Of a stretch of DNA of 64,000 nucleotides, positions 35,979-45,875 are shown in pieces. The position numbers and the translations under genes are program-made. The stretch is from CAVZAB01 sp963773155. Lineage in GTDB: Bacteria; Pseudomonadota; Alphaproteobacteria; Rhizobiales; Beijerinckiaceae. The DNA lies in NCBI GenBank assembly GCA_963773155.1, contig CAVZAB010000012.1, forward strand, positions 246,794 through 310,793, written 5' to 3'. Within the stretch, counting starts at the first letter, position 1; every line of letters starts with the position of its first letter. The notes under the pieces were generated by a model. It was not told where the DNA came from and did not search any database. It saw nothing but the letters and a program-made list of their open reading frames with translations.

Positions 35979-36848
35979 TCATTTCACAAGCTGTTTACGG
36001 ATCAATTGTAATTCTCGACGGCGCTTTGCATCTGTTTTCGGGTAGCTCATTTTGAGGCCGTCGAAGGTATCGAGGACAATCTGCGAAACAATCAGCCGGG
36101 CGTTCTCCTTGTCATCGGCGGGAACGACATACCAGGGTGAGTCGCTTGTGCTCGTCGCACCGAGGCATTGCTCATATGCCTTCATGTAGTGCTTCCAGAA
36201 TTTCCGCTCCTCGATGTCGGCAAGGCTGAATTTCCAGTTCTTGTCCGGCTCGTCGATGCGTTCGAGGAAGCGCTTGCGCTGCTCATCCTTCGAGAGATGG
36301 AGGAAGAACTTCACGATGCGGGTTCCGTTATCGATGGAGGTGTCTCTCCAGATTCGTGATCGAGCGATAGCGGTCGTGCCAGACCGTCTTGTCGTCTTGC
36401 GGCGCGTCCGGAATCCCTTCGCTGCGGAGAATCTCGGGATGCACGCGGACAATCAGCACTTCCTCGTAGTAGGATCGGTTGAAGATGCCGATCCGCCCGC
36501 GTTCCGGCAGATCGCGCGTGGTGCGCCAGAGAAAATCGTGCTCCAATTCGGCGGCGCTGGGATGCTTGAAGCTGAAGACCTGGCAGCCTTGAGGATTGAC
36601 CCCGGACATCACGTGCCTGATCGCGCCGTCTTTTCCTGCGGCATCCATGGCCTGAAAGATCAGCAGCACCGCATAGCGGTTGGATGCGTAGAGAAGCTGC
36701 TGTTGCGAACTGAGTTGCACCACGTGTTCCTCAGAAGCTCTTCGTACTGTTTCTTCGACTTGTACACGGGCTTCACGATCGTCGGCCATTTTTTGAGGTT
36801 GACCTCGTCTCCCTCCTTCACGCGAAAGTCCTTTGAATTGATTTTCAT
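35979..36848 (-). CDS. ppk2: Polyphosphate kinase 2, two frameshifts
   Basis: PPK2 sequence is complete but spread over three frames. The start (ATG 36848, AAAGGA site) reads INSKDFRVKEGDEVNLKKWP and KSKKQYEELLR. The middle has the Walker A-like FQAMDAAGKDGAIRHVMSG, FSFKHPSAAELEHDFLWR, then RIGIFNRSYYEEVL and VRVHPEIL. The end has KFFLHLSKDEQRKRFLERID and WYVVPADDKENARLIVSQI. A base is missing near 36730 and one is extra near 36330. PPK2 moves phosphate between polyphosphate and nucleotides. Placed right behind an N-ATPase operon, it may work in the same energy-reserve context. Whether the shifts are real is open. Confidence 0.8.
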
Positions 36849-36870
36849 TATTCATCCTTTCGACATGTTG

Positions 36871-37764
36871 CTAGCGCGATCCACTCAGCGCCTCGAATCC
36901 GGAGATCACATCGAAGAGCTCTTCGTCGATGCCACTCTGGCGCAACTGGTGGAAGCTGCCGTGGAGCTGCTCCAGCAGGTCGTTGATGTTTTTATCGGCG
37001 CGCTCCATCGCCGCGAGGCGGCTCGCGTTCTCGCTGGCCAGGGATTCGGCGCAGGCCCGGAAGAGCGAGATGAAAAGATATTCTCGTATGAGCGCGCGCA
37101 GAGTCGCGGTGCCGCTGCCCATGACCTCGGGCAAGTTGGCGGTCGGCCAGTGGATTTTGGTCAGACCTTGTTGCCATTGCGCATCGAGCGGCAGACAGCC
37201 GCTGGCTGACCGGTTCGTAGAGCGCTCCTGACTGCGGCCGGTTATGGAACACCCATAGAGGCGCATCTTCGCCTTTGCCCCGATGCGCTTCGCTTTCAAT
37301 CTGAATTTGCCCGACGAGCGGGGTGATGGCCTGGACGGAGTTCGGCACCGTGAAAAGCCCCACCAGCGGCAGGCCTGCATCGGCCAGACGCGCATGAACG
37401 CGCTCGCCAACGGTCCAGACTTGCAGCTTTGCCGGGCAGCGCGGCGAGGGTCTTGATCGCATAATCGGCTACAATATCGTTAAACTGCCCGACCAGTCCC
37501 TGATCGGAGCCGAATACGATTGCGCTGATTGCAGGCGCATGAGTTGATGATTTCCGTTCTACAAAAGTGGGCGCTGGCCCGATAATCCCGAAAGCACGCG
37601 CCCAACCCCAGCTCCACGGTCCGATAATAGTCGGCCAACGCGCGCACCGATTTCTCGTATTGCCCGATGCTCGACGCGGCCAGTGCCTTCATTGTGCGGA
37701 CAACGGATTGGAGATCGCCGGCACTGCTGATCTTTCGCCGCAGGCTCTCCGTGGTGTCGCTCAT
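36871..37764 (-). CDS. atpG: N-ATPase gamma subunit, three frameshifts
   Basis: The N-terminal helix (MSDTTESLRRKISSAGDLQS, then VVRTMKALAASSIGQYEKSV) is followed, in other frames, by IVFGSDQGLVGQFND, then GLFTVPNSVQAITPLVGQIQ, then LRALIREYLFISLFRACAES and a C-terminal LRQSGIDEELFDVISGFEAL. The frames join after removing one base each near 37589, 37432 and 37193. All parts of the rotor shaft are then present at the usual N-ATPase length. It overlaps atpA by four bases. Confidence 0.8.
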
Positions 37765-39380
37765 GAATGATCCTTGGCTGCCGCCGCCGGCTCGGTCGGA
37801 GTGTTCGGCTTTGCCTCGCCATCAGGCTGGGCGACGGCTTTTGCTTCCGGCTTGGGTTGGAAAGGAGCGAGCGCTCGGCGGGCGATTTCAATGATCGTTT
37901 TACGATCCTCATCGCTCAGCTTGTCCGCACTTTCAAACCGCGCGCTCACCTCCGCCGAGATGTTCGCCGCCGCTTCTTGGACGGCGCGCTCCGCGTCGAG
38001 CATCCGGTCGAGCACCACGGGATCGAAGAGCCCCGCAGTCAACGCCAGCAAGACGGCTATTTGTGCGGGCACGGACACCGGTGCGCCTTCCCCCTGTTTA
38101 AGGCAGGCGCGAATGCGCCGTCCATGCTCGATGATCCTGCGCGTGTTTTCATCCAGCCGCGCGCCAAAGCGGGCAAAAGTCTCAAGTTCCTCGAACTGCG
38201 CATAGGCGAGTTTTAGGTCACCCGCCACGGCGCGGTAGGCCGCGCGCTGTGCTTTGCCGCCGACGCGCGAGACAGATTTGCCGACATCGACAGCAGGCAG
38301 CACGCCCAATTCAAATAGTGACGGAGAGAGATAGATTTGGCCGTCGGTGATGGAAATCAGGTTGGTGGGAATGTAAGCGGAAATATTCTGCGCTTCGGTT
38401 TCGATGATGGGCAGCGCCGTGAGGGAGCCGCCGCCAAGTTCCTTGCACAGGTGAGTGGCACGCTCTAACAACCGCGCGTGAATGTAAAAGATGTCACCAG
38501 GAAAAGCTTCACGGCCCGGCGGGCGGCGCAACAGCAAGGAGAGCTCGCGATAGGCGCGAGCATGATGGGTGAGGTCGTCATAGACAACCAGCACGTCGCG
38601 ACCCTGCTCCATGAAATATTCCGCGATGCTGGTTGCAGCGTAGGGGGCGATGAACGCGAGCCCCGGCGGGTCGTTGCCCTCGGTCACGACGAGCACGGTG
38701 TGATCCATCGCGCCTTTTTCGCGCAAAGTTGCCACAGCCTTCGCGACGGCTGACGCGCGCTGACCGATGGCGCAATAAACGCACAACACATTCTTGTCGC
38801 GCTGGTTGAGGATGGTATCGATCGCAATAGCGGTCTTGCCCGTCTGGCGGTCGCCGAGAATCAACTCGCGCTGGCCGCGCCCGACCGGAATGAGCGCATC
38901 GATGACTTTCAGACCCGTCTGAAGAGGCACGGTGACCGGCGCGCGATCCATGATGTGCGGCGCCGCCCGCTCGATGGGACGGCGTTCGCTACCCGCCACC
39001 GGCCCCTTGCCGTCGAGTGGCCGGCCCAGCGGGTCGATGACGCGCCCCAGCAAGCCGTCGCCGACAACCACATCCATGACCCGGCCTGTGCGCTCGACTT
39101 CATCGCCGGCGTTGAGGTGCCAGTATTCGCCAAGCAGCACGACGCCGATTTCCGCCTCGTCCACGTTGAAAGCCATGCCAAGCAAATCGCCGGGAAATTT
39201 GACCAACTCCTCAAAGCCGACGCTCGGAAGCCCGGACACCTTGGCGATACCCGTGGCGATGCTGCTGATTGTGCCGACTTCGCGCGGCGTCAGTTGCGGC
39301 GTAAAGGCTTCCCGTGCCTGGCCTATTCCAGCAAAGGTGCGGTCGAAAACACTCTGCAAGTTTTCAGGCTCGGTGCTCAT
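37761..39380 (-). CDS. atpA: N-ATPase alpha subunit
   Basis: 539 residues from the ATG at 39380. Nucleotide-site motifs are GDRQTGKTAIAIDTI (P-loop), LVVYDDLTHHA and the ARG-finger region LISITDGQIYLSPSLFELG. Two features mark the N-ATPase type: a divergent PFPG-like RPPGREAFPGDIFYIHARLL and a Lys/Pro/Ala-rich tail of about 40 residues. The frame is open far upstream through atpF, giving an apparent 817-residue fusion; the atpF section below explains why I do not accept it. The alpha subunit forms the F1 hexamer with beta. Confidence 0.88.
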   Translation of the reverse strand: MSTEPENLQSVFDRTFAGIGQAREAFTPQLTPREVGTISSIATGIAKVSGLPSVGFEELVKFPGDLLGMAFNVDEAEIGVVLLGEYWHLNAGDEVERTGRVMDVVVGDGLLGRVIDPLGRPLDGKGPVAGSERRPIERAAPHIMDRAPVTVPLQTGLKVIDALIPVGRGQRELILGDRQTGKTAIAIDTILNQRDKNVLCVYCAIGQRASAVAKAVATLREKGAMDHTVLVVTEGNDPPGLAFIAPYAATSIAEYFMEQGRDVLVVYDDLTHHARAYRELSLLLRRPPGREAFPGDIFYIHARLLERATHLCKELGGGSLTALPIIETEAQNISAYIPTNLISITDGQIYLSPSLFELGVLPAVDVGKSVSRVGGKAQRAAYRAVAGDLKLAYAQFEELETFARFGARLDENTRRIIEHGRRIRACLKQGEGAPVSVPAQIAVLLALTAGLFDPVVLDRMLDAERAVQEAAANISAEVSARFESADKLSDEDRKTIIEIARRALAPFQPKPEAKAVAQPDGEAKPNTPTEPAAAAKDHS

Positions 39381-40214
39381 GGGCGCTTTGCTTCGGACTT
39401 GGGTTCTTCCGGCTTGGTGGCGGTTTGGGCTACGGCCTTCGGCGCGGCGTTTGGTTTCCTTTTCCTTCAGAATCTCACCGACACCCTTCTCCAGAGAGGC
39501 GAGGTACTCCGCAATACTCCAGGCTATTTTTTTGCCATTCGTGGTGAGTTCGATCCCGCTGACCAGGTCCGGCGCAGTCTCGAAACGGAGGTGGACTTCG
39601 GTTGAGAAGGCCTCGTTGAGTGCTTTCTGTATTGTCGCACGTTGCGCCGCAGGTAGGTCGAACGCGGTGCGCACGAGTGCGGGCTCAGACGCTGTCTTGA
39701 GAGCCGCGCCGAGTCCCTCCTTTGCCTTGCCGTCCATCGTGCGCAGGCGGTCGGTGAACACGTCGCACATGCGCTCTTCGAGACTTGCGGTGGCAAGATC
39801 GGTCAAAGCCTTGCGCGCGATGGCGAAGACCTCCTGCTCGGTCCGGCGACGGATGGCTTGATTGAGGTTACTGGCGTCGCTTCGCAACGCCTCTCCCCGC
39901 TTGGCACTTAAGGCATCGGCTGCCTTGCGTGCATCGTCGATGAGGCGTTGGCGTTCGGCCGTTGCTTCGACTGTTGCTTTGCTCAAGAGAGCGGCGCGTT
40001 GCTGGTCGAATACTTCGTTCTTGTGCTGAAACTCATCGCGCTCCTTGAGCGCTTCAGCCTTTTTCGCGTCAGCGTCCGCGAGTTCCGCCGCGATCCGCCT
40101 TTCGCGCGCATCGACGGCGTTGAGAATCGGCTTGTAAAGAAAGCGCTTCAGCAACCACACCAGGATGATGAAGTTGAGCGCCTGCGCACCCACGGTGAAC
40201 CAATCGATGAGCAT
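39377..40214 (-). CDS. atpF: N-ATPase b subunit, frameshift near the C-terminus
   Basis: It begins with a membrane helix (TVGAQALNFIILVWLLKRFL) and continues as a long charged coiled coil up to LEKGVGEILKEKE. In the next frame, NAAPKAVAQTATKPEEPKSE leads to a stop whose TGA overlaps the atpA ATG, an arrangement matched elsewhere in the operon. Removing one A from the A-run near 39450 joins the two. Without this the gene reads straight into atpA. At about 280 residues it is long for a b subunit but usual for N-ATPases. It forms the peripheral stalk. Confidence 0.8.
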
Positions 40215-40217
40215 GAA

Positions 40218-40499
40218 TTACTTCCCCGCGGCTTGCGCGATGACGTGATTCCAGAATGGATTGGCGAAAATCAAAATCATTGAAACCACAAAGCAATAAA
40301 TCGCAATCGACTCGATCATCGCCAGCCCGACAAACAGGGTGCGTGTAATGGTCGTTGCGGCATCGGGCTGCTGCGCCAAAGAACTCAAGGCGGTGGCGAC
40401 CGCGCGGCCTTCGCCGAGCGCTGGGCCGATACCGCCCAGCGCAATCGTCAGGCCGGCCGTGACGATTGAAGCGATGGCGATCAGTGTCATACTATCCAT
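40218..40499 (-). CDS. atpE: N-ATPase c subunit (rotor ring proteolipid)
   Basis: 93 residues with two membrane helices. The first helix has GGIGPALGEG with Glu30 at the position of the Na+-binding Gln of Ilyobacter. The second has FVGLAMIESIAIYCF with the ion-carrying Glu63, Ser64 and Tyr68; the residue after the Ser is Ile65 where Na+-type rings usually have Thr. The second carboxylate and ES-Y pattern favour Na+ or a mixed ion choice, but the Ile makes a proton-driven ring possible. N-ATPases are thought to export ions using ATP. Confidence 0.88.
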   Translation of the reverse strand: MDSMTLIAIASIVTAGLTIALGGIGPALGEGRAVATALSSLAQQPDAATTITRTLFVGLAMIESIAIYCFVVSMILIFANPFWNHVIAQAAGK

Positions 40500-40523
40500 A
40501 GTGTCTCCTTTTGCTGTCTTTGT

Positions 40524-41225
40524 TCATGCTTTAATGGCTTGTGTGGGTTCAGGTTTGGACTTGCGGCTGCGCGTGGCGGCCGCGATATAAACCGCTGCCA
40601 GAATGCTGAAGATGTAGGCCTGCACCATGCCGGTGAGCAGGCCGAGCGCGCTCATGGCGATCGGGAAGATAAAGGGCGTGATGGTCAGCAGAATGGCGAG
40701 GATCATCGTCCCGCTCATCATGTTGCCGAACAGGCGAACCGCCAGCGCCAGTGTGCGCGACAATTCGCTGATGATGTTAAACGGCAACATGATGATCGTT
40801 GGTTCGGCGTAGGATTTGAGGTAGCCACTCAGGCCCTGCTCCTCGATGCCAAATAACGGCACGGCCACCAGCACACATAACGCCAGCGCCGCAGTGGTCG
40901 AGAGCGACCCTGTCGGCGGTTCATAGCCGGGAATGACGGTGCACAGGCTGGCTGATGCGACGAAAAGGAACAGCGTGCCGAGAAAACCAATATACTTATG
41001 CGGATGGCGCAGACCGACATCTTCGATTTGCTTCTCGATACCGGTAACAATGATTTCCAGGAGGTTCTGCCAGCGCGAACGTTTTAGTTCCATGGAGAGA
41101 TTGCGGGTGATGAACATTGAGCCGACAGCCAGCACGAACATCAGCGTCCACGTGAACACAATCGTGCCGTTGAGCTTGAGAAACCCGTGCTGCCAGAAGA
41201 TCATCTCATCAGGGCTAAGGCGCAT
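40524..41225 (-). CDS. atpB: N-ATPase a subunit (ion channel)
   Basis: 233 residues with five or six membrane helices. The essential Arg is in the SRTLALAVRLFGNMMSGTM helix, and MVQAYIFSILAAVYIAAA is the last helix. It forms the ion half-channels against the c ring. It overlaps atpR by 11 bases at its start. Confidence 0.87.
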   Translation of the reverse strand: MRLSPDEMIFWQHGFLKLNGTIVFTWTLMFVLAVGSMFITRNLSMELKRSRWQNLLEIIVTGIEKQIEDVGLRHPHKYIGFLGTLFLFVASASLCTVIPGYEPPTGSLSTTAALALCVLVAVPLFGIEEQGLSGYLKSYAEPTIIMLPFNIISELSRTLALAVRLFGNMMSGTMILAILLTITPFIFPIAMSALGLLTGMVQAYIFSILAAVYIAAATRSRKSKPEPTQAIKA

Positions 41226-41529
41226 AGCTGGACTCCGATGCCCCGGCGTTGTTAAGTTCGACCGGTGGGCGGGTCAGCCACTTCACAACCATGCGGGCGA
41301 CAACAAAGCCAAGCAGACAGGCCAGCCACCGCTGCCAATCCACGCGCCCGACAAAATAAAATCCCGTAAGAATAACGCTCATGCGCAACAGCATGCTGCC
41401 AAAGAACCAAAGCGCGGGCTGTGAAGAGGAAACGCCCTTGATGACCGTCCACCAGAGGCCGCCGAAGAAAATCGCGCCGAGCAATAGGCCCGCCGCCAGC
41501 GCCGGCGCCAAATGCAGAAATTCATTCAT
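41215..41529 (-). CDS. atpR: N-ATPase-specific membrane protein AtpR
   Basis: 104 residues with three hydrophobic segments (LAAGLLLGAIFFGGLWWTVI, then ALWFFGSMLLRMSVILTGFY and WLACLLGFVVARM). The membrane-buried Arg residues (LLRMSV and ARMVV) are typical of AtpR, a subunit found only in N-ATPase operons and proposed to interact with the c-ring carboxylates. Its place between atpQ and atpB confirms the N-type. Confidence 0.82.
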   Translation of the reverse strand: MNEFLHLAPALAAGLLLGAIFFGGLWWTVIKGVSSSQPALWFFGSMLLRMSVILTGFYFVGRVDWQRWLACLLGFVVARMVVKWLTRPPVELNNAGASESSYAP

Positions 41530-41855
41530 TCTTTGTCCTCGTGTTCGTCACGCATCTCCTTGTCTTCCTTGGCCACCCAATGCCACGCGTTGAAACAACC
41601 GACGGCGAGCCCGGCCACAAGCAGCGCCAATGTCCAGGCATGCTTGCCGGGATAGTGTGTGTCCAGCCAGCTCCCGAGCGCTGCGCCGAGCAGCGTCGGA
41701 ACCACCACCGACCAGCCTATTAGTCCCATCATCCCCAAGCCAGACCAGACGCCCTGAGAACCGTTACGCTGGGCCTTGAGTTTGCGAGCCGCCTTGGTCC
41801 CTATCTCTTCACTGAAGGACGGAATCGCGAGTTTGTTTTGTGATTCCTCATCCAT
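41526..41855 (-). CDS. atpQ: N-ATPase-specific membrane protein AtpQ (AtpI-like)
   Basis: 109 residues from the ATG at 41855, which overlaps the atpC stop. After a polar N-terminus there are two membrane helices (GLGMMGLIGWSVVVPTLLGA and WTLALLVAGLAVGCFNAW), the AtpI/AtpQ pattern. It probably helps c-ring assembly or Mg2+ supply, as proposed for AtpI; that role is from the family. Confidence 0.8.
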   Translation of the reverse strand: MDEESQNKLAIPSFSEEIGTKAARKLKAQRNGSQGVWSGLGMMGLIGWSVVVPTLLGAALGSWLDTHYPGKHAWTLALLVAGLAVGCFNAWHWVAKEDKEMRDEHEDKE

Positions 41856-42225
41856 TGTGAAGGCTCGCCAATCGCCGGATGAGATCGCCTTCCATTTTTG
41901 CCACAACCGAGCGTACGCTTTGCTCCTGTTCGTCCAAAGTCAGAAACTCTCGCTCCACTGCTGCGCGCAACTGGCCGAGGTCCGTTCCGCCCAGCGCCCG
42001 GCGCACGGAAACGAGAACGTCGGGACCGGTCTTGACCAGCACCCCTTGATCCACAGCCACGAAAATCTCGCCGTCGGATTCTGTTTCATAGGTCAGAATG
42101 CCGGGCGCCAGCGCCGCCACGCAGTCGAGTCGGTGAGGCAGGAGCCCAAACGAACCCTCGCGCGTTTCGGCGACGATGCGCGATACGTTGGTCTTATCCG
42201 CAAAAATCTGGAATGGCAGGAGCAC
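41848..42225 (-). CDS. atpC: N-ATPase epsilon subunit
   Basis: 125 residues. The N-terminal beta-sandwich is seen in MLLPFQIFADKTNVSRIVAE, then EGSFGLLPHRLDCVAALAPG and GVLVKTGPDVLVSVRRAL. The C-terminal part is helical. The start is a GTG at 42225, just after the atpD stop (42227). It is part of the central stalk and may inhibit ATPase activity. Confidence 0.83.
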   Translation of the reverse strand: MLLPFQIFADKTNVSRIVAETREGSFGLLPHRLDCVAALAPGILTYETESDGEIFVAVDQGVLVKTGPDVLVSVRRALGGTDLGQLRAAVEREFLTLDEQEQSVRSVVAKMEGDLIRRLASLHNG

Positions 42226-42226
42226 T

Positions 42227-43786
42227 TTAAGAATTCATGGGCGCCGCCGGCATGTTCGAGATGCGATTGAGGTTTTGCGCCCGTATTCGGCTGCGCCTCG
42301 GATGCGGCTTTGGCCTGCGAGCCGGCGGCATCATTCGACCCTGTCTTAATGGCGGGCTTTGTCTCCGGTTTGTCGGGAGCTGTGGGCGGGACGGATTTCG
42401 CTTTTGCCTTCGCTTCGTCAATCGTGCCGATCATGTAGAGCGCGCTTTCCGGATAGTCCTTGAATTCGTCATGGAGGATGCGCTCACACCCATCCAGCGC
42501 GTCCTTGAGGCTGACGAGCTTTCCTTTTATGCCGGTGAACTGTTCGGTTGTAAAAAAAGGCTGCGTGAGAAAGCGCTCTAACCGGCGGGCGCGTACGACC
42601 ACATTGCGGTCTTCCGGCGAGAGCTGCTCAAGGCCCAGCATGGCGATGATGTCCTTGAGTTCGGCGTATTGCGCGAGTGTGCGCCGGATTTCCTGCGCCA
42701 GGGCATAGTGCCGTTCGCCGACGATACCCGGCGTGGCCATCTTGGAGCTGGATTGCAGTGGGTCGATCGCTGGGAAAAGGCCTTCGCTAGCCCGCTTGCG
42801 CGAGAGCACGATTGAAGCGGAGAGATGCGAGAAGGTATGGACTGCCGCGGGATCGGTAAAATCGTCCGCCGGCACATACACGGCCTGAATGGAGGTGATG
42901 GCGCCGGTATCCGTGTTGGCGATCCGCTCTTCCAGCCCCGATAGCTCCGTGCCCATGGTCGGCTGGTAGCCCAGCCGGGATGGCATCTGGCCCATCAGGC
43001 CGGAGACTTCCATGCCCGCCTGTATGAAGCGGAAAATATTATCGACCAGCAGCAGCACATCGCGGTGCTCGTCGTCGCGGAAATACTCGGCCATCGTCAG
43101 CGCCGCATGCCCGACGCGGAACCGGGCACCGGGTGGTTCGTTCATCTGTCCGAAGAGCATCACCATGTGCGGCAATACACCGGCTTCCTTCATCGCATCG
43201 TAAAGCTCCTCCCCCTCGCGACAGCGTTCGCCGATGCCGCAGAAGATGCTGATACCCTCATGGTGGCCGATCATGTTATGGATCATTTCTGTCAGCAGCA
43301 CCGTCTTACCGACGCCGGCGCCGCCGAAGAGTCCCGCCTTGCCACCACGCTCCAGCGGCACGAGGACATCAATGACCTTGATGCCCGTCTCAAAGACTCC
43401 GACTTGGTGGAACGTCGGGACAGAGACGGCGGAGCCCGATGCACAGAACGCCATTCGACATCGGACAAGGCCGCTCCGCGGTCTATCGTATTGCCAAATA
43501 CGTCGAACATCCGCGAGAGAACTGCCTTGCCAACCGGCGCTTTCAACGGACCACCCGTGTCCTCCACCGTCATGCCGCGCGCCAGACCTTGCGTGGGCGT
43601 CAGCGCAATCCCGCGCACGTGATGCGCATCCTGCTGCGCCAGCACTTCAATGACGATCTTGTTCTCCGGTCCGGTGAGCAGAACCGAGTAGATCGGCGGC
43701 AAATGATCATCGAACCGGATGTCAACGACACTGCCGCGTACTGAGACGACGACGCCGAGTTTCGATGAACTGGTTTTGCTATCCAT
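42227..43786 (-). CDS. atpD: N-ATPase beta subunit, at least one frameshift
   Basis: The N-terminal domain (43786 to about 43398: GVVVSVRGSVVDIRFDDHLP and RGMTVEDTGGPLKAPVGKAV) and the catalytic body (GLFGGAGVGKTVLLTEMIHN, GERCREGEEL, ALTMAEYFRDDEHRDVLLLV) are in different frames and join if one G is restored near 43397 (TKSE-VFETG). The Ala/Lys/Pro-rich tail after GTIDEAKAKAK runs out of frame into atpC as written; the neighbouring frame stops at 42227 with APMNS, which I take as the natural end, implying a second shift in the tail. It is the first gene of the operon. A TTG at 43804 is another possible start. Confidence 0.82.
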
Positions 43787-44019
43787 ACTTTTCACATTGA
43801 TCAACGTCGGTCAGTTTCATTCATACGCTTCTTCTTGGCCCGACGGGTTCTAATTCGTCTCCAACCACTTATGGAACGGCACGGGCCGGCTGGCATGGGG
43901 TTCCATAATCAGTGAGTCTTCAGCCTTGCGCGCGCCTGGAGACCACCCCCTGTCCAATACCCCCGGTGGGGTGGGGGCCCCTCCACGGCGATCCTCGCTG
44001 CCTCTTGCCCGATAAGTAA

Positions 44020-44215
44020 GTTGACGGCGCTGCCTGTCGACGAGGCTAGCGATCGCTGACGGATCCGCCTGCTGTTTGTCATCGAGATACGAGTGCGGGA
44101 CGCACGGGCGCTGCGGGTGCGCTGACATTTGGAAAAATCCGTCGAGCGCGACGTGGCATCGTGACGGGCTTGGAGCCTAGGCCCGCGCAAACGTGTGGTC
44201 AGTTGAACCACGTGA
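44020..44215. repeat. Imperfect direct repeat, copy 1
   Basis: Shares with copy 2 the blocks cctgtcgacgag, atcgctga, gtgcgggacgcacgggcgct, gcgggtgcgc, tttggaaaaatccg and gacgggct-ggagcctag. Copy 1 has small deletions relative to copy 2. Unit length is about 190 bases. Confidence 0.65.
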
Positions 44216-44295
44216 AGCAGCGGAAGAAATCGCCCTCGAACGCTGGGCGAGTGCCCGGAGGCTGCCGGCCTGTAGCCCGTTGGGATGTACGTTGG

Positions 44296-44510
44296 GCGGC
44301 GCAGCCTGTCGACGAGACCCGGCGAGCAATCGCTGAGGCCATGCCAGAGCCTTCGATTCCGCCTGTTGTTTGATAATTCAATCGGTGTGCGGGACGCACG
44401 GGCGCTGCGGGTGCGCCGGCGTTTGGAAAAATCCGCCGGGCACGACCTGGCATTCTTGACGGGCTGGAAGCCTAAGCCCACGTGCGTCGTGGTTCATGTC
44501 ACCGGCGGAG
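44296..44510. repeat. Imperfect direct repeat, copy 2
   Basis: Second copy, about 275 bases from the first in the same orientation, with about 80 per cent identity by eye. It has no obvious coding content. Possibly part of an intergenic repeat family or of an IS end. Confidence 0.65.
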
Positions 44511-44831
44511 AGTATTGGCAGCGCAAATAACTGGCGCTTGGGCACCGCTGTATGCATTTCCATAGCGCAATCATCTGCATCGGCAGGCGCCGAACGACCA
44601 GCTTCACCACTGCGGTAGCAACCCGGTATCAACGGCACGATTCACCTTCACCGCCCATTTGTTGTGCCTAGCCTTAACTTTTTGAAGTTGTGGAGTGAGC
44701 GGCTCGAGATGGGGTAACGGGCCGTCCGGTGGATAGGCTGGTGGGTCGGGTGGTCGTCCCTCAGAATGATGGTGTCAAAAACCAACGGAGTCGGGCTTGT
44801 GCCTGCTCCAAGCATCATCGAAGGACGACCT

Positions 44832-45875
44832 ATGGAACATTATGCAGGAATTGATGTGTCTTTGGAAAGCTCCCACATTTGCGTTGTTGATGGGACCGGC
44901 CGGATCATCCGGGAATCCAAGGTCGCGAGCGAGCCGATGGACTTGGTCGTTTGGTTTGGGTCGCTCGGATTTACCATCGATCGGATTGGCCTCGAGGCTG
45001 GTCCATTGTCGCAATGGCTCTATGCCGGCATGAATAAGGCGGGTCTCTCGGTTGAATTGCTGGAGACGCGGCATGTGCGCGATGCCTTCAAGGCGATGTC
45101 GGTCAAGACCGATCGCAAGGACGCGCGCGGCATCGCTCAGCTGATGCGGTTAGGATGGTTCAGGCCGGTGCATTGCAAGTCGGTTCCGGCGCAGGAAGTG
45201 CGAGCCGTATTGACGGCTCGTAAACTGATCCAATCGAAGCTGTACGATATCGAGGGGAGCCTCCGGGGCATGTTACGAGGCTTCGGATTGAAGGTCGGAC
45301 CGACGACGCCGCGAACTTTCGAGGGCCGGATCAAGGAACTCGTTGCTGGGCATTCAACGCTTCAGGTCGTGGCCAAGGCGCTTCTTTCGGTGCACGCGGT
45401 TCTCGTGCGCGAGTTTCAAGCTTTTGAGAAGCGCGTTCGCGCGATGGCTCGCTCCGACACCCGAGCGCGCCTTTTGATGACAGCACCCGGCGTTGGACCC
45501 ATTGTCGCTCTCACTTACGTCTCTGCCATTGATGACCCATCGCAATTCACGTCGTCACGCACGGTCGGGGCCCATTTCGGCCTCACTCCAAAGAAGTACC
45601 AATCCGGCGAGACGGATGTGACAGGGAGGATCTCCAAGATCGGCGATCCTACCGTGCGTACTGTCCTTTTTGAAGCTGCCCACACCATTCTAACGCGGCC
45701 TGTGAAAGGCTCGGCGATGAAGAGCTGGGCGGCAAAGCTCGCCAAGCGAGCCGGGATGAAGAAGGCAAAAGTCGCCCTAGCAAGGAAACTTGCCGTCGTC
45801 CTCCACAGAATGTGGACCGACGGCACGGCCTTCGTCGCCGAAAAGGCAAGTTTCACCATTCGTGCGGCCGCTTAA
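44832..45875 (+). CDS. IS110-family transposase, intact
   Basis: 347 residues from the ATG at 44832. The N-terminal DEDD RuvC-like domain shows Asp in AGIDVSLESSHICVVD, Glu in GLEAGPLSQW and the Asp pair in KTDRKDARGIAQLM. The C-terminal transposase_20 domain has TAPGVGPIVALTYVSAI, then FGLTPKKYQSGETDVTG and RISKIGD with the conserved Ser. IS110 recombinases use both domains with a bridge RNA encoded in an element end. The frame is intact, unlike the IS110 remnant at 4-5 kb, to which it is only distantly related. Confidence 0.9.
   Translation: MEHYAGIDVSLESSHICVVDGTGRIIRESKVASEPMDLVVWFGSLGFTIDRIGLEAGPLSQWLYAGMNKAGLSVELLETRHVRDAFKAMSVKTDRKDARGIAQLMRLGWFRPVHCKSVPAQEVRAVLTARKLIQSKLYDIEGSLRGMLRGFGLKVGPTTPRTFEGRIKELVAGHSTLQVVAKALLSVHAVLVREFQAFEKRVRAMARSDTRARLLMTAPGVGPIVALTYVSAIDDPSQFTSSRTVGAHFGLTPKKYQSGETDVTGRISKIGDPTVRTVLFEAAHTILTRPVKGSAMKSWAAKLAKRAGMKKAKVALARKLAVVLHRMWTDGTAFVAEKASFTIRAAA

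Larger units (their letters stand above)
43805..44831. other. Non-coding kilobase with repeats, upstream of the IS110 transposase
   Basis: No gene is supported. It contains the atpD promoter (minus strand), two copies of a direct repeat (separate entries) and, from about 44640, probably the left end of the IS110 element. Confidence 0.4.

Noticed and set aside
37761..40214. An apparent 817-residue AtpF-AtpA fusion protein
   Set aside because: A neighbouring frame holds a natural b-subunit tail ending in a TGA that overlaps the atpA ATG; one extra A near 39450 explains the read-through.
42093..42240. Continuation of atpD into atpC as a beta-epsilon fusion
   Set aside because: The tail beyond GAHEF is atpC sequence in a wrong frame, and the adjacent frame has a proper stop at 42227.
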